NCBI RefSeq assembly: GCF_039645995.1
Contig: NZ_CP147920.1
Span: 620,001-684,000, forward strand
Direction: 5' to 3'
Length of the DNA: 64,000 bases
Origin: Sulfurimonas sp. HSL3-1
GTDB taxonomy: Bacteria; Campylobacterota; Campylobacteria; Campylobacterales; Sulfurimonadaceae
Positions 46,292-56,429 of this stretch are shown here, one piece after another (positions within the stretch are counted from its first letter, which is position 1; each line of letters opens with the position of its first letter). The translations under genes and the position numbers were made by a program. The notes beneath the pieces are model-generated. The model ran no database searches. It was not told where the DNA came from and saw only the letters and a list, made by a program, of their open reading frames with translations.

Positions 46292-46858
46292 TTATTGCGC
46301 ATGCAACAGTTTTTCAATGGCACTTTCCAGTGCTTTCGGCTCGGTCGAGGGGGCAAACCGTTCGACGACGTTGCCGCTGCGGTCGACGAGGAACTTGGTG
46401 AAGTTCCACTTGATCGCCTCGCTGCCCAGCACGCCGGGCCTGGCCTTTTTAAGGTGGCCGTAGAGGGGGTGGGCGTTCTCGCCGTTGACGTCGATCTTGC
46501 CGAACATCGGGAAGGTGACCCCGAAATTGCTCCGGCAGAAGGTCATGATCTCCTGTTCCGTTCCCGGTTCCTGGGAACCGAACTGGTTGCAGGGGAAGCC
46601 GAGGACGACCAGGCCCCGGGATTTGTATTTTTCATAGAGCGCTTCGAGCCCTTCGTACTGCGGGGTAAAGCCGCAGCGGCTCGCGACGTTGACAATCAGC
46701 ATCACTTTGCCGCGGTAGGGTGCGAGCGTCGCGTCGCTGCCGTCAATGGTTTTAACGTTAAAAGCGTAGATGTCGGTCATTGTATTCTCCTTGGCGCAGT
46801 TTTGGATGGAAAAGAGCAGAAGGAGCCAGAAGAGCCCCCGTATTGTCCGCCTTGTCAT
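46292..46858 (-). CDS. Glutathione peroxidase family protein, possible dual start
   Basis: A thiol peroxidase of the GPx family. The core begins at [10 protein letters not shown] and has [11 protein letters not shown] (peroxidatic Cys in place of selenocysteine), [13 protein letters not shown] (second Cys) and [10 protein letters not shown] with the conserved Trp and Asn. Two ATGs in one frame each have a ribosome site: ATG 46858 (AAGGAAG upstream; 188 residues) adds a signal-like RR...[13 protein letters not shown] segment, and ATG 46780 (AAGGAG; 162 residues) starts the core directly. The long form would be exported, possibly a lipoprotein with a weak lipobox; the short form would be cytosolic. 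Confidence 0.88.
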   Translation of the reverse strand: MTRRTIRGLFWLLLLFSIQNCAKENTMTDIYAFNVKTIDGSDATLAPYRGKVMLIVNVASRCGFTPQYEGLEALYEKYKSRGLVVLGFPCNQFGSQEPGTEQEIMTFCRSNFGVTFPMFGKIDVNGENAHPLYGHLKKARPGVLGSEAIKWNFTKFLVDRSGNVVERFAPSTEPKALESAIEKLLHAQ

Positions 46859-47023
46859 GATCTTCCTTCGTCCGTGTGATACCGCATTGTAACATTCATA
46901 CAAAGCCCCTCTGCCGGGGCAGTGGTAAGCGCGCCGGAAACAGCGGCGGGTCCGGGGTGTGAAAACCCGTGGGGGTGGGTGAAAAATAGGCGCGGTTTTC
47001 CCGAAGTTGAATCGAGAAAAGTA

Positions 47024-47029
47024 TATAAT
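47024..47029 (+). promoter_or_regulatory. -10 box (TATAAT) for the transglutaminase/ATP-grasp operon
   Basis: TATAAT 34 bp upstream of the 1123-residue gene, which also has AAGGAA before its ATG. Confidence 0.55.
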
Positions 47030-47062
47030 GCAGCAATATTCTGAGGACGCACAAGGAAAACC

Positions 47063-50000
47063 ATGGCGCTCAAAGTCGTAATCTCCCACAAAACCGCTTA
47101 TCAGTATGACCGTTACGTGTCGCTTTCGCCGCATACCATTCGTTTGCGCCCCGCGCCGCACAGCCGGACGCCGATCGAGGCGTACTCGCTCAAGATCAAG
47201 CCGGAGAACCACTTTATCAACTGGCAGCAGGATCCCTTCGGCAACTACCTCGCCCGTATCGTTTTCCCGGAAAAGACGAAGGAGATGAGCATCGACGTCG
47301 AGATCATCGCCGACCTGATCACCATCAACCCTTTCGATTTCTTCGTCGACGAGTATGCGCAGGACTTCCCGTTCAAGTACAAGCCGGCGCTGAAAAAGGA
47401 GCTGCTGCCCTACCTGGAGATTACGGACAAAGGCAAAAAGCTCAAGACGTTCATGGAGTCGCTCGACCTGAAGACGAAACGCAATATAAACGACTTCCTC
47501 GTCTACCTCAATACGGAGATCCACAAGTACCTCGACTATACGATCCGGCTCGATCCGGGCGTGCAGACCTGCGAAGTGACCCTGGGCAACAAACTCGGCA
47601 GCTGCCGCGATTACGCCTGGCTCTTCGTGCAGGTACTGCGCCACCTGGGACTCGCGGCGCGTTTCGTCTCCGGCTACCTCGTCCAGCTCACCGCCGACGT
47701 CAAATCCCTCGACGGCCCGAGCGGCCCGGAAGCGGACTTTACGGACCTGCACGCCTGGACGGAGGTCTACGTCCCGGGGGCGGGGTGGATCGGCCTCGAC
47801 GCTACAAGCGGCCTCTTTGCCGGGGAGGGTCATATCCCGCTGGCGTGTACGCCCCATTACGACAGCGCCCATGCCATCGACGGGGCGACGGACAAATGCG
47901 AGACGGAGTTCGATTACTCCAATACCGTCACGCGGATCTTCGAATCGCCCCGGGTCACCAAGCCCTACCGTGATGAACAGTGGGAGGCGATCTACAATCT
48001 CGGGTTCGAGGTCGACAGGGAGCTCGAAGCCAACGACGTGCGTCTCTCGATGGGGGGCGAGCCTACTTTCGTCTCCATCGACGACATGGAGTCCGAGCAG
48101 TGGAACACCGAAGCCGACGGCGAACACAAGCGCGAACGCGCAGACGTCCTTGCGCACCGGCTGCTGGGGACCTTCGGCAAAGGCGGGATGCTGCACTACG
48201 CCCAGGGGAAATGGTACCCGGGCGAACCGCTGCCGCGCTGGCAGAAATCGGTCATCTGGCGCAAGGACGGCAAGCCGATCTGGCGCAACCCGAACCTTTT
48301 TGCCGACATGAACGCGACCTACAGCTATACGACCGAAGATGCGAAGCGTTTTATGGAGCTGCTGTCGCTGACGCTGGGCGTGAGCGACAAGAATATTGTC
48401 GAAGCCTATGAAGACCCCGTCTACTACGTCGTCAAAGAGGCCGAGCTTCCCATCGACGTCGATCCGGCGAAGTTCGACCTGGATGACCCGCTCGAGCGCC
48501 GTACCCTGGCGCAGCTGCTGCAGCAGGGGTTGGCCAACCCGGTCGGCTATGTGCTGCCGCTGGGCTACGGCCAGACCCGCTGGATCACCTCGGCATGGGA
48601 GTTCCGCCGCGGGAAACTCTTTCTCAGTGCGGGGAACTCGCCGCTGGGCCTGCGGATGCCGCTGGAGTCGCTGATGGCCAAACCCCATGTGGAGCTGGCG
48701 CAGAACTTCGAACCCGACCTTTTTGCGGAGTCCCCGGCACTGGGGGATTACCTTGACGATGCGCGGGCACGCTGCGAAGCGGCGACCCCGGAAACGACGG
48801 AGGCGAACCGTTACGACGCCTTCGTGCGGACGGCGATCAGTACGGAAGTGCGCGACGGCAAACTGTATATTTTCCTGCCGCCGCTCAACCACACCGAGGC
48901 TTTCCTGGACCTCATGGCCTCCATCGAGGCGGTCGCGGCGAAGCTCAATGTCAAAGTCGTCCTCGAAGGGTACGAACCGGCCCATGATAACCGCATCGAG
49001 CGCATCAAAGTGACCCCGGACCCGGGTGTCATCGAGGTCAACATCCATCCGGCGAAGAACTGGAGCGAACTGACCGAAACAATGCTGGGTCTTTATGAAG
49101 ACGCGCGCCAGTCCCGCCTGGGGACGGAGAAGTTCATGGTCGACGGCAAGCATACGGGTACGGGCGGGGGGAACCACGTCACGATCGGGGCGATGACGCC
49201 GCACGACAGCCCGCTGCTGCGCCGCCCGGAACTGCTGCGAAGCCTTATCACTTTCTGGCAGCACCACCCCTCCCTGAGTTACCTCTTCTCCGGTGCTTTC
49301 ATCGGCCCGACCTCCCAGGCGCCGCGCGTCGACGAAGGGCGCGCGGAGAACCTCTACGAACTGGAGATCGCCTTTGCGCAGATCCCCGAAAACGGAGAGG
49401 TGCCCTACTGGCTCACCGACAGGCTCTTTCGCCATATGCTCACCGATATCACCGGCAATACCCACCGTTCCGAGTTCTGTATCGACAAGCTCTACTCGCC
49501 CGATTCAAGCACCGGGCGGCTGGGGATCCTGGAACTGCGCGGTTTCGACATGCCGCCGCATTCGCAGATGGCCCTGATGCAGATGCTGCTGGTGCGTACC
49601 CTGGTCTCGCTCTTCTGGCGAAAGCCCTACCGCCACAAGCTGGTGCGGTGGGGGACCCAGCTGCACGACAAGTTCCTGCTGGAGCACTACGTCAAGGAGG
49701 ATATCGCGGATATTGTCCGCTTCCTCAATTCCGAGGGGTATCCCTTCGAGCTGGACTGGTTCGATCCCTTCTTCGAGTTCCGCTTCCCGCTTTACGGCAT
49801 GGCGACGGTGGAGAATGTCCATCTCGAACTGCGCGCGGCCATCGAACCGTGGAACGTCCTGGGAGAAGAGAGCGGATCGCAGGGGACATCGCGCTATGTC
49901 GATTCGTCGCTGGAACGGGTCCAGGTGAAGATCAACAACTTTGTGCCGGAGCGCTATGTACTCACCTGTAACGGGGTCGCGGTGCCGTTGAACCCGACGG

Positions 50001-50434
50001 GCGTCGAGGGCGAGTTCGTCGCCGGGGTCAAGTACAAAGCGTGGGAGCCGTGGTCGGCGCTGCACCCGACGATCGGGGTCGACACCCCGCTCACGTTCGA
50101 TGTCGTCGACCGCTGGAACCAGCGCTCCATCGGCGGGATGACCTACTACGTCTCCCACCCGGGCGGCCGCAGCTACGACACCTTCCCCGTCAACAGCTAC
50201 GAGGCGGAGTCGCGCCGTATCAACCGTTTCTGGGGCTTTAATCATACCCAGGGCAGTGTCGATGAGGTGCCGACCCATGTGGTCGAACAGGCGCTGCCGG
50301 CAGGGGAGCGGGAAGTGACGCGCAAAGTGGCCGAGAAGCACGCCGGCGACAAGGTCTTTGTCTTCCAGGAGCTGCCGCGCAGCGCCGAGTATCCCCATAC
50401 GCTGGACCTTAGACGGAAATGGACACGGGTGTAA
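47063..50434 (+). CDS. Transglutaminase-like protein fused to DUF2126
   Basis: An 1123-residue protein. The N-terminal 80 residues are the beta domain that precedes bacterial transglutaminases ([18 protein letters not shown]). The transglutaminase/protease core shows the catalytic Cys in [18 protein letters not shown] (Cys about 181), His in [12 protein letters not shown] and Asp in GLDATSG. From about residue 310 to the end is DUF2126 ([40 protein letters not shown]), whose His- and Asp-rich motifs suggest a metal or nucleotide site. In known neighbourhoods such proteins accompany circularly permuted ATP-grasp ligases. It ends directly before the ATP-grasp start (TAA ATG). Confidence 0.92.
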   Translation: MALKVVISHKTAYQYDRYVSLSPHTIRLRPAPHSRTPIEAYSLKIKPENHFINWQQDPFGNYLARIVFPEKTKEMSIDVEIIADLITINPFDFFVDEYAQDFPFKYKPALKKELLPYLEITDKGKKLKTFMESLDLKTKRNINDFLVYLNTEIHKYLDYTIRLDPGVQTCEVTLGNKLGSCRDYAWLFVQVLRHLGLAARFVSGYLVQLTADVKSLDGPSGPEADFTDLHAWTEVYVPGAGWIGLDATSGLFAGEGHIPLACTPHYDSAHAIDGATDKCETEFDYSNTVTRIFESPRVTKPYRDEQWEAIYNLGFEVDRELEANDVRLSMGGEPTFVSIDDMESEQWNTEADGEHKRERADVLAHRLLGTFGKGGMLHYAQGKWYPGEPLPRWQKSVIWRKDGKPIWRNPNLFADMNATYSYTTEDAKRFMELLSLTLGVSDKNIVEAYEDPVYYVVKEAELPIDVDPAKFDLDDPLERRTLAQLLQQGLANPVGYVLPLGYGQTRWITSAWEFRRGKLFLSAGNSPLGLRMPLESLMAKPHVELAQNFEPDLFAESPALGDYLDDARARCEAATPETTEANRYDAFVRTAISTEVRDGKLYIFLPPLNHTEAFLDLMASIEAVAAKLNVKVVLEGYEPAHDNRIERIKVTPDPGVIEVNIHPAKNWSELTETMLGLYEDARQSRLGTEKFMVDGKHTGTGGGNHVTIGAMTPHDSPLLRRPELLRSLITFWQHHPSLSYLFSGAFIGPTSQAPRVDEGRAENLYELEIAFAQIPENGEVPYWLTDRLFRHMLTDITGNTHRSEFCIDKLYSPDSSTGRLGILELRGFDMPPHSQMALMQMLLVRTLVSLFWRKPYRHKLVRWGTQLHDKFLLEHYVKEDIADIVRFLNSEGYPFELDWFDPFFEFRFPLYGMATVENVHLELRAAIEPWNVLGEESGSQGTSRYVDSSLERVQVKINNFVPERYVLTCNGVAVPLNPTGVEGEFVAGVKYKAWEPWSALHPTIGVDTPLTFDVVDRWNQRSIGGMTYYVSHPGGRSYDTFPVNSYEAESRRINRFWGFNHTQGSVDEVPTHVVEQALPAGEREVTRKVAEKHAGDKVFVFQELPRSAEYPHTLDLRRKWTRV

Positions 50435-52927
50435 ATGGGGATTTTCGACCGTTATTTTTCCGAAAGCTCCTTTGACGAGATGGTCGATGCGCAGCGGCAG
50501 TGCCGCCCGCATTGGCAGGCGATCTACGACCAGATCGAGGCGACCGGCATCGAGGGGCTGAAAGCCAAACAGGCCGAGCTGGACTGGAGCCTCGAAGAGA
50601 ACGGCGTCACCTACAACGTCTACGACGCCCCCGACGGAATCACCAAACGGCGCTGGACGCTCGATCCCATCCCCTTCGTCGTCACCCAGACGGAGTGGGA
50701 CGGCGTCGTCAAGGGGCTGCGTCAGCGCGCGAAGCTTTTCGACCTGATGCTGCGCGACCTTTACGGCGACCAGCTTCTGCTGCGGCAGGGGATCCTGCCC
50801 GCCGAAGTCGTTTACGCCCACAAAGGGTACGCGGCGGAGATGTTTGGTTTCGGGCACAAAATGGATTTCGAACTCTTCTTCTACGCAACGGACATGGCGC
50901 GGGGCCCCGATGGCAAGTTCTGGATCGTCAATGACCGGATCCAGGCCCCGTCGGGCCTCGGTTACGCCGTCGAGAACCGCCTGAGCATGAACATCATTGC
51001 CAAATCACTCTATCCGGGGGTGCATACCCGCCGGCTCGCGGGCTTCATCGAAGAGATGAAATCGATGATCGACCGTCTCAGCGGGGGGGACCGCTCCAAG
51101 GCGGCCCTGCTGACGCCGGGGCCGCACAACGAAACCTATTTCGAGCACGCCTATCTCAGCTCCCTGCTGGAGATCAGCCTGGTGCAGGGCGAGGATATGC
51201 TGGCCAAGGACGGGGCGCTGTGGCTGAAAAACCTGAGCGGCCTCACAAGGATCAACACCCTGCTGCGCCGCGTGGACGACCGCTACTGTGATCCGCTGGA
51301 GCTGAAAAACGATTCGCACCTGGGTGTGGCGGGCCTGGTCGACGCGGCGCGCCGGGAGAACCTGGCGATGATCAACCCCATCGGCAGCGGTATCCTCGAG
51401 AACCTCGGCTTCAACCCCTTTATGAAGAACATTGCGAAGTTCTTCCTCGACGAAGAGCTGATCCTGCCGCAGATCGCCACCTGGTGGTGCGGGCAGCCCG
51501 GCGAACTCGAATACGTTCTCGAAAACCTCGAAGGGCTTATTGTCAAGCACATCGACCGCACGGAGAGCGCCAAGGTCTATTTCGGACGGAAAATGGACGC
51601 AGCGGAGCTCGATGCGCTGAGGGCGCAGCTGAAGGCGGCGCCGCACCTCTACGTGGCACAGGAGGAGATCGGCTTCTCCACCGTACCCTATTTTACCGGG
51701 GAGTCCGTCGAACCGCGCAACGCCGTTATTCGCTCCTATGCCTTCAAGCGCGGCAGCCAATACTGGGTGATGAACGGCGGGCTCGTGCGCGTCGCCTCGC
51801 AAAAAGACGCCTTCTTGATCTCCTCGCAAAAAGGGGGCACCAGCAAGGACCTCTGGATCGTCGGCGAAGATGAGGAGCGCGCGCCGAGCAATCCCTTCAA
51901 ACAGCTGCCGTGCATCGACGCCTCCATCGACCAGATCCCGACCCGCAGGGCGGAGAACCTCTTCTGGCTGGGGCGTTACCTCTCGCGTGCCATTATCACG
52001 ACGCGCCTCATCCGCTACACGGTCAAGCGCCTTATCAACGTCTACCGCGACGAGTCGAACACCGCCGGGGAGTCGCAGCACCAGCTGCTGCGCGCCATTA
52101 CCCACATGACGATGACCTATCCGGGATTCCTGGATAAGAAAAAGGCCGACAAGCTCCTGGAGAACCCGATGAAAGAGATCGTCTCCGTCCTCAAAGAGCA
52201 GAACCGGTCCGGGTCGCTCTCCTTTACCCTGGCGATGCTGTCGGGTTCGAATGTCAGCATCAAGAACCTGCTGGGCATCGAAGCGTGGAAACTCTTCGAC
52301 AAGCTCCAGTGGGAGTGGCAGAGCTTCTGCAGCGCCAATACCCGCATGAACCGCACCATCGTCAACGAGATGGACAAGCTGCATGTAAACCTGCTGGCGT
52401 ACAAGGAGCTCGTCGAAGAGAGCATGTTCCGCGAGCAGGGCCTGGTGCTGTACGACATCGGTTACCGGATCGAGAGCGTCCAGCTGCTGATCTCCAAGGC
52501 GCGCTCCCTGCTCTGCCCGCGCCAGGAGAAGGCCGAGGAGTATGAACTGCTCGAAGCGCTGCTGAACACCTGCGAAAGCTTCAACGCCTACCGTGCCCAC
52601 TACCGCAGCGCTTTGCAGCTCGAGAACGTCATCGAGTTCCTGCTGCTCAATCCGCAGTATCCCAAATCGCTGACCTACCAGACCCAGAAACTGCTCTCGG
52701 ACCTCAAAGACCTGCCGAAGTCGCGTACCCACCTGACCGAGTATGAGGCGCCGATTTTCCAGGCCTATTCGCGCCTGAAGCTTGCGACGGCGCAGGCGCT
52801 GCTGACCTATGAGGAGTCCGACGGCATCTACAAGGAGCTCGATGCACTGCTCTCGGAGCTTTCCGAGCTCTTTATGAAGGCTTCGGACGAGTTTTCGAAA
52901 ACCTATTTTTCCCATTACGACGAGTGA
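50435..52927 (+). CDS. Circularly permuted ATP-grasp ligase fused to an alpha-E domain
   Basis: An 830-residue fusion. Residues about 1-480 are a circularly permuted ATP-grasp domain (DUF404/DUF407 type): LMLRDLYGDQLLLRQGILPAE, FWIVNDRIQAPSGLGYAVEN, TPGPHNETYFEHAYLS, and VLENLEGLIVKHIDRTESA. Such domains activate a carboxylate with ATP and join it to an amine. Residues about 510-830 are the all-helical alpha-E (DUF403) domain starting RRAENLFWLGRYLSRA. Alpha-E domains nearly always occur beside these ligases and may bind a partner or substrate. It lies between two transglutaminase-like genes and overlaps or abuts both. Confidence 0.92.
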   Translation: MGIFDRYFSESSFDEMVDAQRQCRPHWQAIYDQIEATGIEGLKAKQAELDWSLEENGVTYNVYDAPDGITKRRWTLDPIPFVVTQTEWDGVVKGLRQRAKLFDLMLRDLYGDQLLLRQGILPAEVVYAHKGYAAEMFGFGHKMDFELFFYATDMARGPDGKFWIVNDRIQAPSGLGYAVENRLSMNIIAKSLYPGVHTRRLAGFIEEMKSMIDRLSGGDRSKAALLTPGPHNETYFEHAYLSSLLEISLVQGEDMLAKDGALWLKNLSGLTRINTLLRRVDDRYCDPLELKNDSHLGVAGLVDAARRENLAMINPIGSGILENLGFNPFMKNIAKFFLDEELILPQIATWWCGQPGELEYVLENLEGLIVKHIDRTESAKVYFGRKMDAAELDALRAQLKAAPHLYVAQEEIGFSTVPYFTGESVEPRNAVIRSYAFKRGSQYWVMNGGLVRVASQKDAFLISSQKGGTSKDLWIVGEDEERAPSNPFKQLPCIDASIDQIPTRRAENLFWLGRYLSRAIITTRLIRYTVKRLINVYRDESNTAGESQHQLLRAITHMTMTYPGFLDKKKADKLLENPMKEIVSVLKEQNRSGSLSFTLAMLSGSNVSIKNLLGIEAWKLFDKLQWEWQSFCSANTRMNRTIVNEMDKLHVNLLAYKELVEESMFREQGLVLYDIGYRIESVQLLISKARSLLCPRQEKAEEYELLEALLNTCESFNAYRAHYRSALQLENVIEFLLLNPQYPKSLTYQTQKLLSDLKDLPKSRTHLTEYEAPIFQAYSRLKLATAQALLTYEESDGIYKELDALLSELSELFMKASDEFSKTYFSHYDE

Positions 52928-52929
52928 GC

Positions 52930-53877
52930 ATGATTTACGATATTTTCCACGAAACGGTCTTCCATTATCAGAGTCTGGTCACCTTCAGCCACAACATCGC
53001 GCGGCTGAAGCCCAAAGAGGGGCGGGAGCAGGAGCTGCTCTCCTTCCGGCTCGACGCGGAGCCGTACGCGTCGGAGATCCATGCCTTCGTCGACATGTTC
53101 GGCAATACGAACCACCATCTGCTGCTGCGAGAACCGCACACCTCCCTGACGGTGACGGGGCATGCACGGGTACGGCGCAAAATCCAAGAGGTGCACCGGG
53201 CGATCGAACGGCTTCGAAAAGGGGCCGTCTCCTATGAAAAAGCGCTGCAGCGCCTTTCGGGCTTCAATACGCGTGACATCGCCGCCAAGCAGTTCCTTTT
53301 CGCGTCGGAACTTGTGCCCGTCGATATCGCGCCGCTGCGCGACTACGCCCTGGAGTCTTTCCATCCGGATCGCAGCCTTTTCGAGGCCGGCGAAGAGCTG
53401 ATGGGGCGCATCTTCGAAGACTTCGAGTTCAATCCCGCTTTCAGCGACCTGACGACCCCCGTGACGACGATTTTCGAAGAGAAAAAGGGGGTCTGCCAGG
53501 ATTTCGCGCATCTGGCCCTCTCCGCGCTGCGCTCCATGGGGCTGCCGGCGCGCTACGTGAGCGGCTACATCGAGACCATCCCGCCCGAAGGCACGGAGAA
53601 GCTCTTCGGTGCGGACGCGTCGCACGCCTGGGTGTCGCTCTACGTCCCGGGGAGCGGCTGGCTCGACCTCGACCCGACGAACAACATCATTCCCCTGGAG
53701 CAGCACATCGTCATGGGGCATGGACGGGACTATGACGATATCTCGCCGCTCAAAGGGGTGGTGCGCGGGAGCGGGCAGAGCCGGCTCAGCGTCCGCGTGG
53801 ACGTTCGGCGCGCCACTGAGGAAGATGAAGAAACGGCACCTACCCAGACACAGTCACAGTCGCAATCGTCGAAGTAA
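52930..53877 (+). CDS. Transglutaminase-like cysteine protease
   Basis: A 315-residue protein with the N-terminal beta domain (YDIFHETVFHYQSLVTFSHN) and a transglutaminase-like core: catalytic Cys in GVCQDFAHLALSALRSMG, His in ASHAWVSLYVPGSG and Asp in LDLDPTNN. It lacks DUF2126, unlike the first transglutaminase gene. ATG 52930 or GTG 52924 are possible starts; both lie at the end of the ATP-grasp gene, so it is translated with it. The Gln/Ser-rich tail is probably disordered. Likely an amidase or peptidase of this pathway. Confidence 0.9.
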   Translation: MIYDIFHETVFHYQSLVTFSHNIARLKPKEGREQELLSFRLDAEPYASEIHAFVDMFGNTNHHLLLREPHTSLTVTGHARVRRKIQEVHRAIERLRKGAVSYEKALQRLSGFNTRDIAAKQFLFASELVPVDIAPLRDYALESFHPDRSLFEAGEELMGRIFEDFEFNPAFSDLTTPVTTIFEEKKGVCQDFAHLALSALRSMGLPARYVSGYIETIPPEGTEKLFGADASHAWVSLYVPGSGWLDLDPTNNIIPLEQHIVMGHGRDYDDISPLKGVVRGSGQSRLSVRVDVRRATEEDEETAPTQTQSQSQSSK

Positions 53878-53893
53878 CGCCGCCGCGACCGGG

Positions 53894-54826
53894 CTAATGG
53901 ATCTTCGCGATGCGGTAGGCGACGGCATTCTCGAAGATCAGCGAGTGCATATAGATACAGGTGATCATGCCGTCGCAAGGGGCGAGGAAACGGTGGACGA
54001 CTTCGCCCTCTAAGGCGTGAACGATCTTGCCGATCGTCTCATCCTTGGAGACCGTCGTCCCGGGTTTCTGCGTCGGGATAAAGATCCCGCTGCGGGGGCT
54101 TTTGATGACCTCGATGCGTTCGCGGGTCACGACGGTCGAGTTGTAGCCGTTAAATGCCTCGTATCGGATGATGCCGCTGTGGCTGAGGAAGTTGATGAGA
54201 CTATCCATGATGACCCGGGCGGATGCGGGGTCGATCAGGGGCTCGTGGGGGCAGACCACGGAACACGCCTTGGCCCCCCAGAGCTGCCAGTTGTACTGCA
54301 GCGACACCGTCTCGATGGATTCGGGTTCGCGGTGGTGGATGACCTTGAGCCCCAGCCAGCGGGCGCTTTTCACATCTTCGTAGCCGGTCTTGAAGAGTTT
54401 GACGTAAGGCAGACAGGTGGCAAGGTCGGTCCGCGTCTCCAGAATAATGCCGTAGTCGTAGTCCTGGACCGCTTCGAAGAGGCGGTGGGCGATGCGCTGC
54501 GTCGTTTCGCCCTCGTTGTACCCCGGGAACATCATGTTGATGTCGGTCTTGTCCAGGGGCCAGAAACGTTCGTTGATGTTGAGGGCGTAGTGGTTGACGG
54601 AGGGGATGACGAGGATATTGCCCAGGATCTTTTCGCTTCCGAGTTTGTTGCGTAGGAAGTCGACCAGCTTCGACGCGCTGTACAAGGGCAGGGTCGTGGC
54701 CCCCTCCATGGCGCCGATGACGGCGACGCTGGGGGCGTCGGGATCGCTCCCTTCGAAGAGGTACCCCTCGACGACCATCGGCGCGCGGCTGAGGGATTCG
54801 AGTTTCAGGATCTCAATTTTTTTCAT
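53894..54826 (-). CDS. Aspartoacylase-family protein lacking zinc ligands
   Basis: A 310-residue homologue of the AstE/aspartoacylase (M14-like) family. Its neighbour at 54813 has the zinc motif GIHGDE, but here the same place reads GAMEGATT; the later DIHSS (third zinc ligand) reads LETRTD; DLNRAFPG reads DINMMFPG; and the catalytic-Glu region VVEMGVG reads SVVCPHE. So no zinc centre is evident. The fold and C-terminal beta domain (KSPRSGIFIPTQKPGTTVSKDE) remain, suggesting a binding or regulatory partner rather than a hydrolase. It overlaps the intact paralogue by 14 bases. Confidence 0.85.
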   Translation of the reverse strand: MKKIEILKLESLSRAPMVVEGYLFEGSDPDAPSVAVIGAMEGATTLPLYSASKLVDFLRNKLGSEKILGNILVIPSVNHYALNINERFWPLDKTDINMMFPGYNEGETTQRIAHRLFEAVQDYDYGIILETRTDLATCLPYVKLFKTGYEDVKSARWLGLKVIHHREPESIETVSLQYNWQLWGAKACSVVCPHEPLIDPASARVIMDSLINFLSHSGIIRYEAFNGYNSTVVTRERIEVIKSPRSGIFIPTQKPGTTVSKDETIGKIVHALEGEVVHRFLAPCDGMITCIYMHSLIFENAVAYRIAKIH

Positions 54827-55769
54827 CGCTCTCTCCGAAAATCCGTGCGAGCAGGGACCCTTCGTAGACGACGGGGTACTCGCGCAGGGTGAACAAAACG
54901 CCGCCGTTGGGGGCGTAGAGGGATTCGCGCACCGCCCCGCTGAGGGGGTCGACGATGTCGCCGATCCACTGCTCCTTCTCGATCACTTCGCAGTGGTCAA
55001 GGGCAGGGACAAAGAGGCCGGCGGCGGGGGCGTTGATGTAGAACACCTCCCCGACCTCGGAGGTGAACGGCTCGCGGACCTTGAACTCCGTCGGGGTCTC
55101 GATGATCCCCTCGCGCTGCATCAGATTCAGGATCCCCCGCAGGAGCTGGCGCCCGTAGGCCTTTGTCAGACGCATCCCCACCCCCATCTCGACGACGAGG
55201 GTTTTCGTCCCCCGCTCGTTCATCGTATGCGAAAAGGTCGCTTCGAGGACCGTGACGGCGTCGTGGATCCAGATGAAGTCGCAGTTGAGCTGTTTGGCCA
55301 GGGGGAGGGTCGCTTCCGAGAACGCCTTGTTGATGCGGATCTGCGGGATCTCGCGCAGGAAGATGTTGGAGGAGTGGATGTCGATGGCGATGTCGCTGCC
55401 TTCGACGTCTTCGGCCAGGGCATGCACCACCTGCGCGGGCAGGAAGTCGTTGCGCGCCCCCGGGAAAGCGCGGTTAAGGTCGATCTCGTAGAGGGGGAAG
55501 CCGCGGATAATGGTGTCGACCCCCAGGGAGTTGACGGCGGGATAGATGTCAACGGTCCCGCGCAGGGCTTCGGGATGCTCGCGCAGCCATGCGGCCAGGA
55601 GGTAGATGACGAGCTGCCCTTCGAGCTCGTCGCCGTGTATCCCGCTGACGACGCTGATGCGCTTGGCGTCCGGGCGCACTTTTTCCGGTGCGAAACGGGC
55701 GCGCTGGATGCGCAGCGTCTCTCCCACCGGGAGCTCGGAGGAGAAGATTTCCGTGATTTCCGGGTTCAT
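54813..55769 (-). CDS. Succinylglutamate desuccinylase/aspartoacylase-family hydrolase
   Basis: A 318-residue zinc hydrolase: VVSGIHGDELEGQL (His and Glu ligands), LYEIDLNRAFPG (substrate-binding Arg), IDIHSSNIFL (third ligand) and VVEMGVGMRL (catalytic Glu). A C-terminal beta domain (AAGLFVPALDHCEVIEKEQ) is typical. Family members remove acyl or aminoacyl groups from amines. It sits between an alpha-E gene and the degenerate paralogue, so it may cut the product of the ATP-grasp ligase; the substrate is unknown. Confidence 0.9.
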   Translation of the reverse strand: MNPEITEIFSSELPVGETLRIQRARFAPEKVRPDAKRISVVSGIHGDELEGQLVIYLLAAWLREHPEALRGTVDIYPAVNSLGVDTIIRGFPLYEIDLNRAFPGARNDFLPAQVVHALAEDVEGSDIAIDIHSSNIFLREIPQIRINKAFSEATLPLAKQLNCDFIWIHDAVTVLEATFSHTMNERGTKTLVVEMGVGMRLTKAYGRQLLRGILNLMQREGIIETPTEFKVREPFTSEVGEVFYINAPAAGLFVPALDHCEVIEKEQWIGDIVDPLSGAVRESLYAPNGGVLFTLREYPVVYEGSLLARIFGESDEKN

Positions 55770-55771
55770 TT

Positions 55772-56428
55772 TCAGTAGACGACGAGCTCGTCGATGAGGG
55801 CGTTGATGGCGTCGAGGTTGGCCTCTTCGTCGGTTCTGGAGATGGCAAGTTTCGCGTCGGGCGCGATCTTTTGCGCCGTCTGCAGAATGTTGTTGAGGTA
55901 CTCGATGGGCTCTTTCCCGTCCTTGCCGTGACGGAGGTGGAGGTCAACCTTTTCGGTCAGCTTGCCCAGGCGGACGAAGTGGTCGCTTTTGCAGCGGATC
56001 AGGCCGCGGTTCATGCTGCCCCAGATCTCGTTGATCAGGGAGAGGGCATCGTCGACGAAGCGGTAGTCGACGAAGACGGCGCTTTTCGAGGCGTGGTCGA
56101 AAAGATCGGCGAGGTGGATCGTCTCGCCGAAGGCGTCCGTATCGATATAGGCCCGTGAGATGATCGCGTTTTCGCGGGCGAAACGCATGATCTCCGCCAG
56201 GTTGGAGGGGTGGTCCCCGAAGATGGCGTTGTCAAGGAACTGGGAAGCGTTGGCGTAGTCGAGTTCGATCTCGAGGTGCTCGAAATAGCGCCTCCCGGCG
56301 TCCTTGTCCGTGTCGATAACGCAATCGAAGATTTCGATAACGTCAACGAGGGTTGTTTCGACGCGCTGGAGGTGGCGTCCGAACCAGTAGAGGTTGGTGG
56401 CGACGTTGGTGCTCAGCAGTTGATCCAT
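55772..56428 (-). CDS. Alpha-E domain protein (DUF403), short copy
   Basis: A 218-residue all-helical protein. ATG 56428 follows the ATP-grasp stop by one base; frames open further upstream only by overlapping that gene. It starts STNVATNLYWFGRHLQRVE, the alpha-E signature, and ends EEANLDAINALIDELVVY. It is closely similar to the protein at 58048 over the whole shared length. Function unknown; by neighbourhood it assists the ATP-grasp enzyme. Confidence 0.88.
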   Translation of the reverse strand: MDQLLSTNVATNLYWFGRHLQRVETTLVDVIEIFDCVIDTDKDAGRRYFEHLEIELDYANASQFLDNAIFGDHPSNLAEIMRFARENAIISRAYIDTDAFGETIHLADLFDHASKSAVFVDYRFVDDALSLINEIWGSMNRGLIRCKSDHFVRLGKLTEKVDLHLRHGKDGKEPIEYLNNILQTAQKIAPDAKLAISRTDEEANLDAINALIDELVVY

Positions 56429-56429
56429 C

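Noticed and set aside
46292-49465. A 1057-codon leftward frame reaching from the peroxidase gene through the antisense of the transglutaminase gene
   Set aside because: Only the last 188 codons look like protein (glutathione peroxidase). The rest is a GC-rich antisense frame of a clear rightward gene and crosses its promoter.
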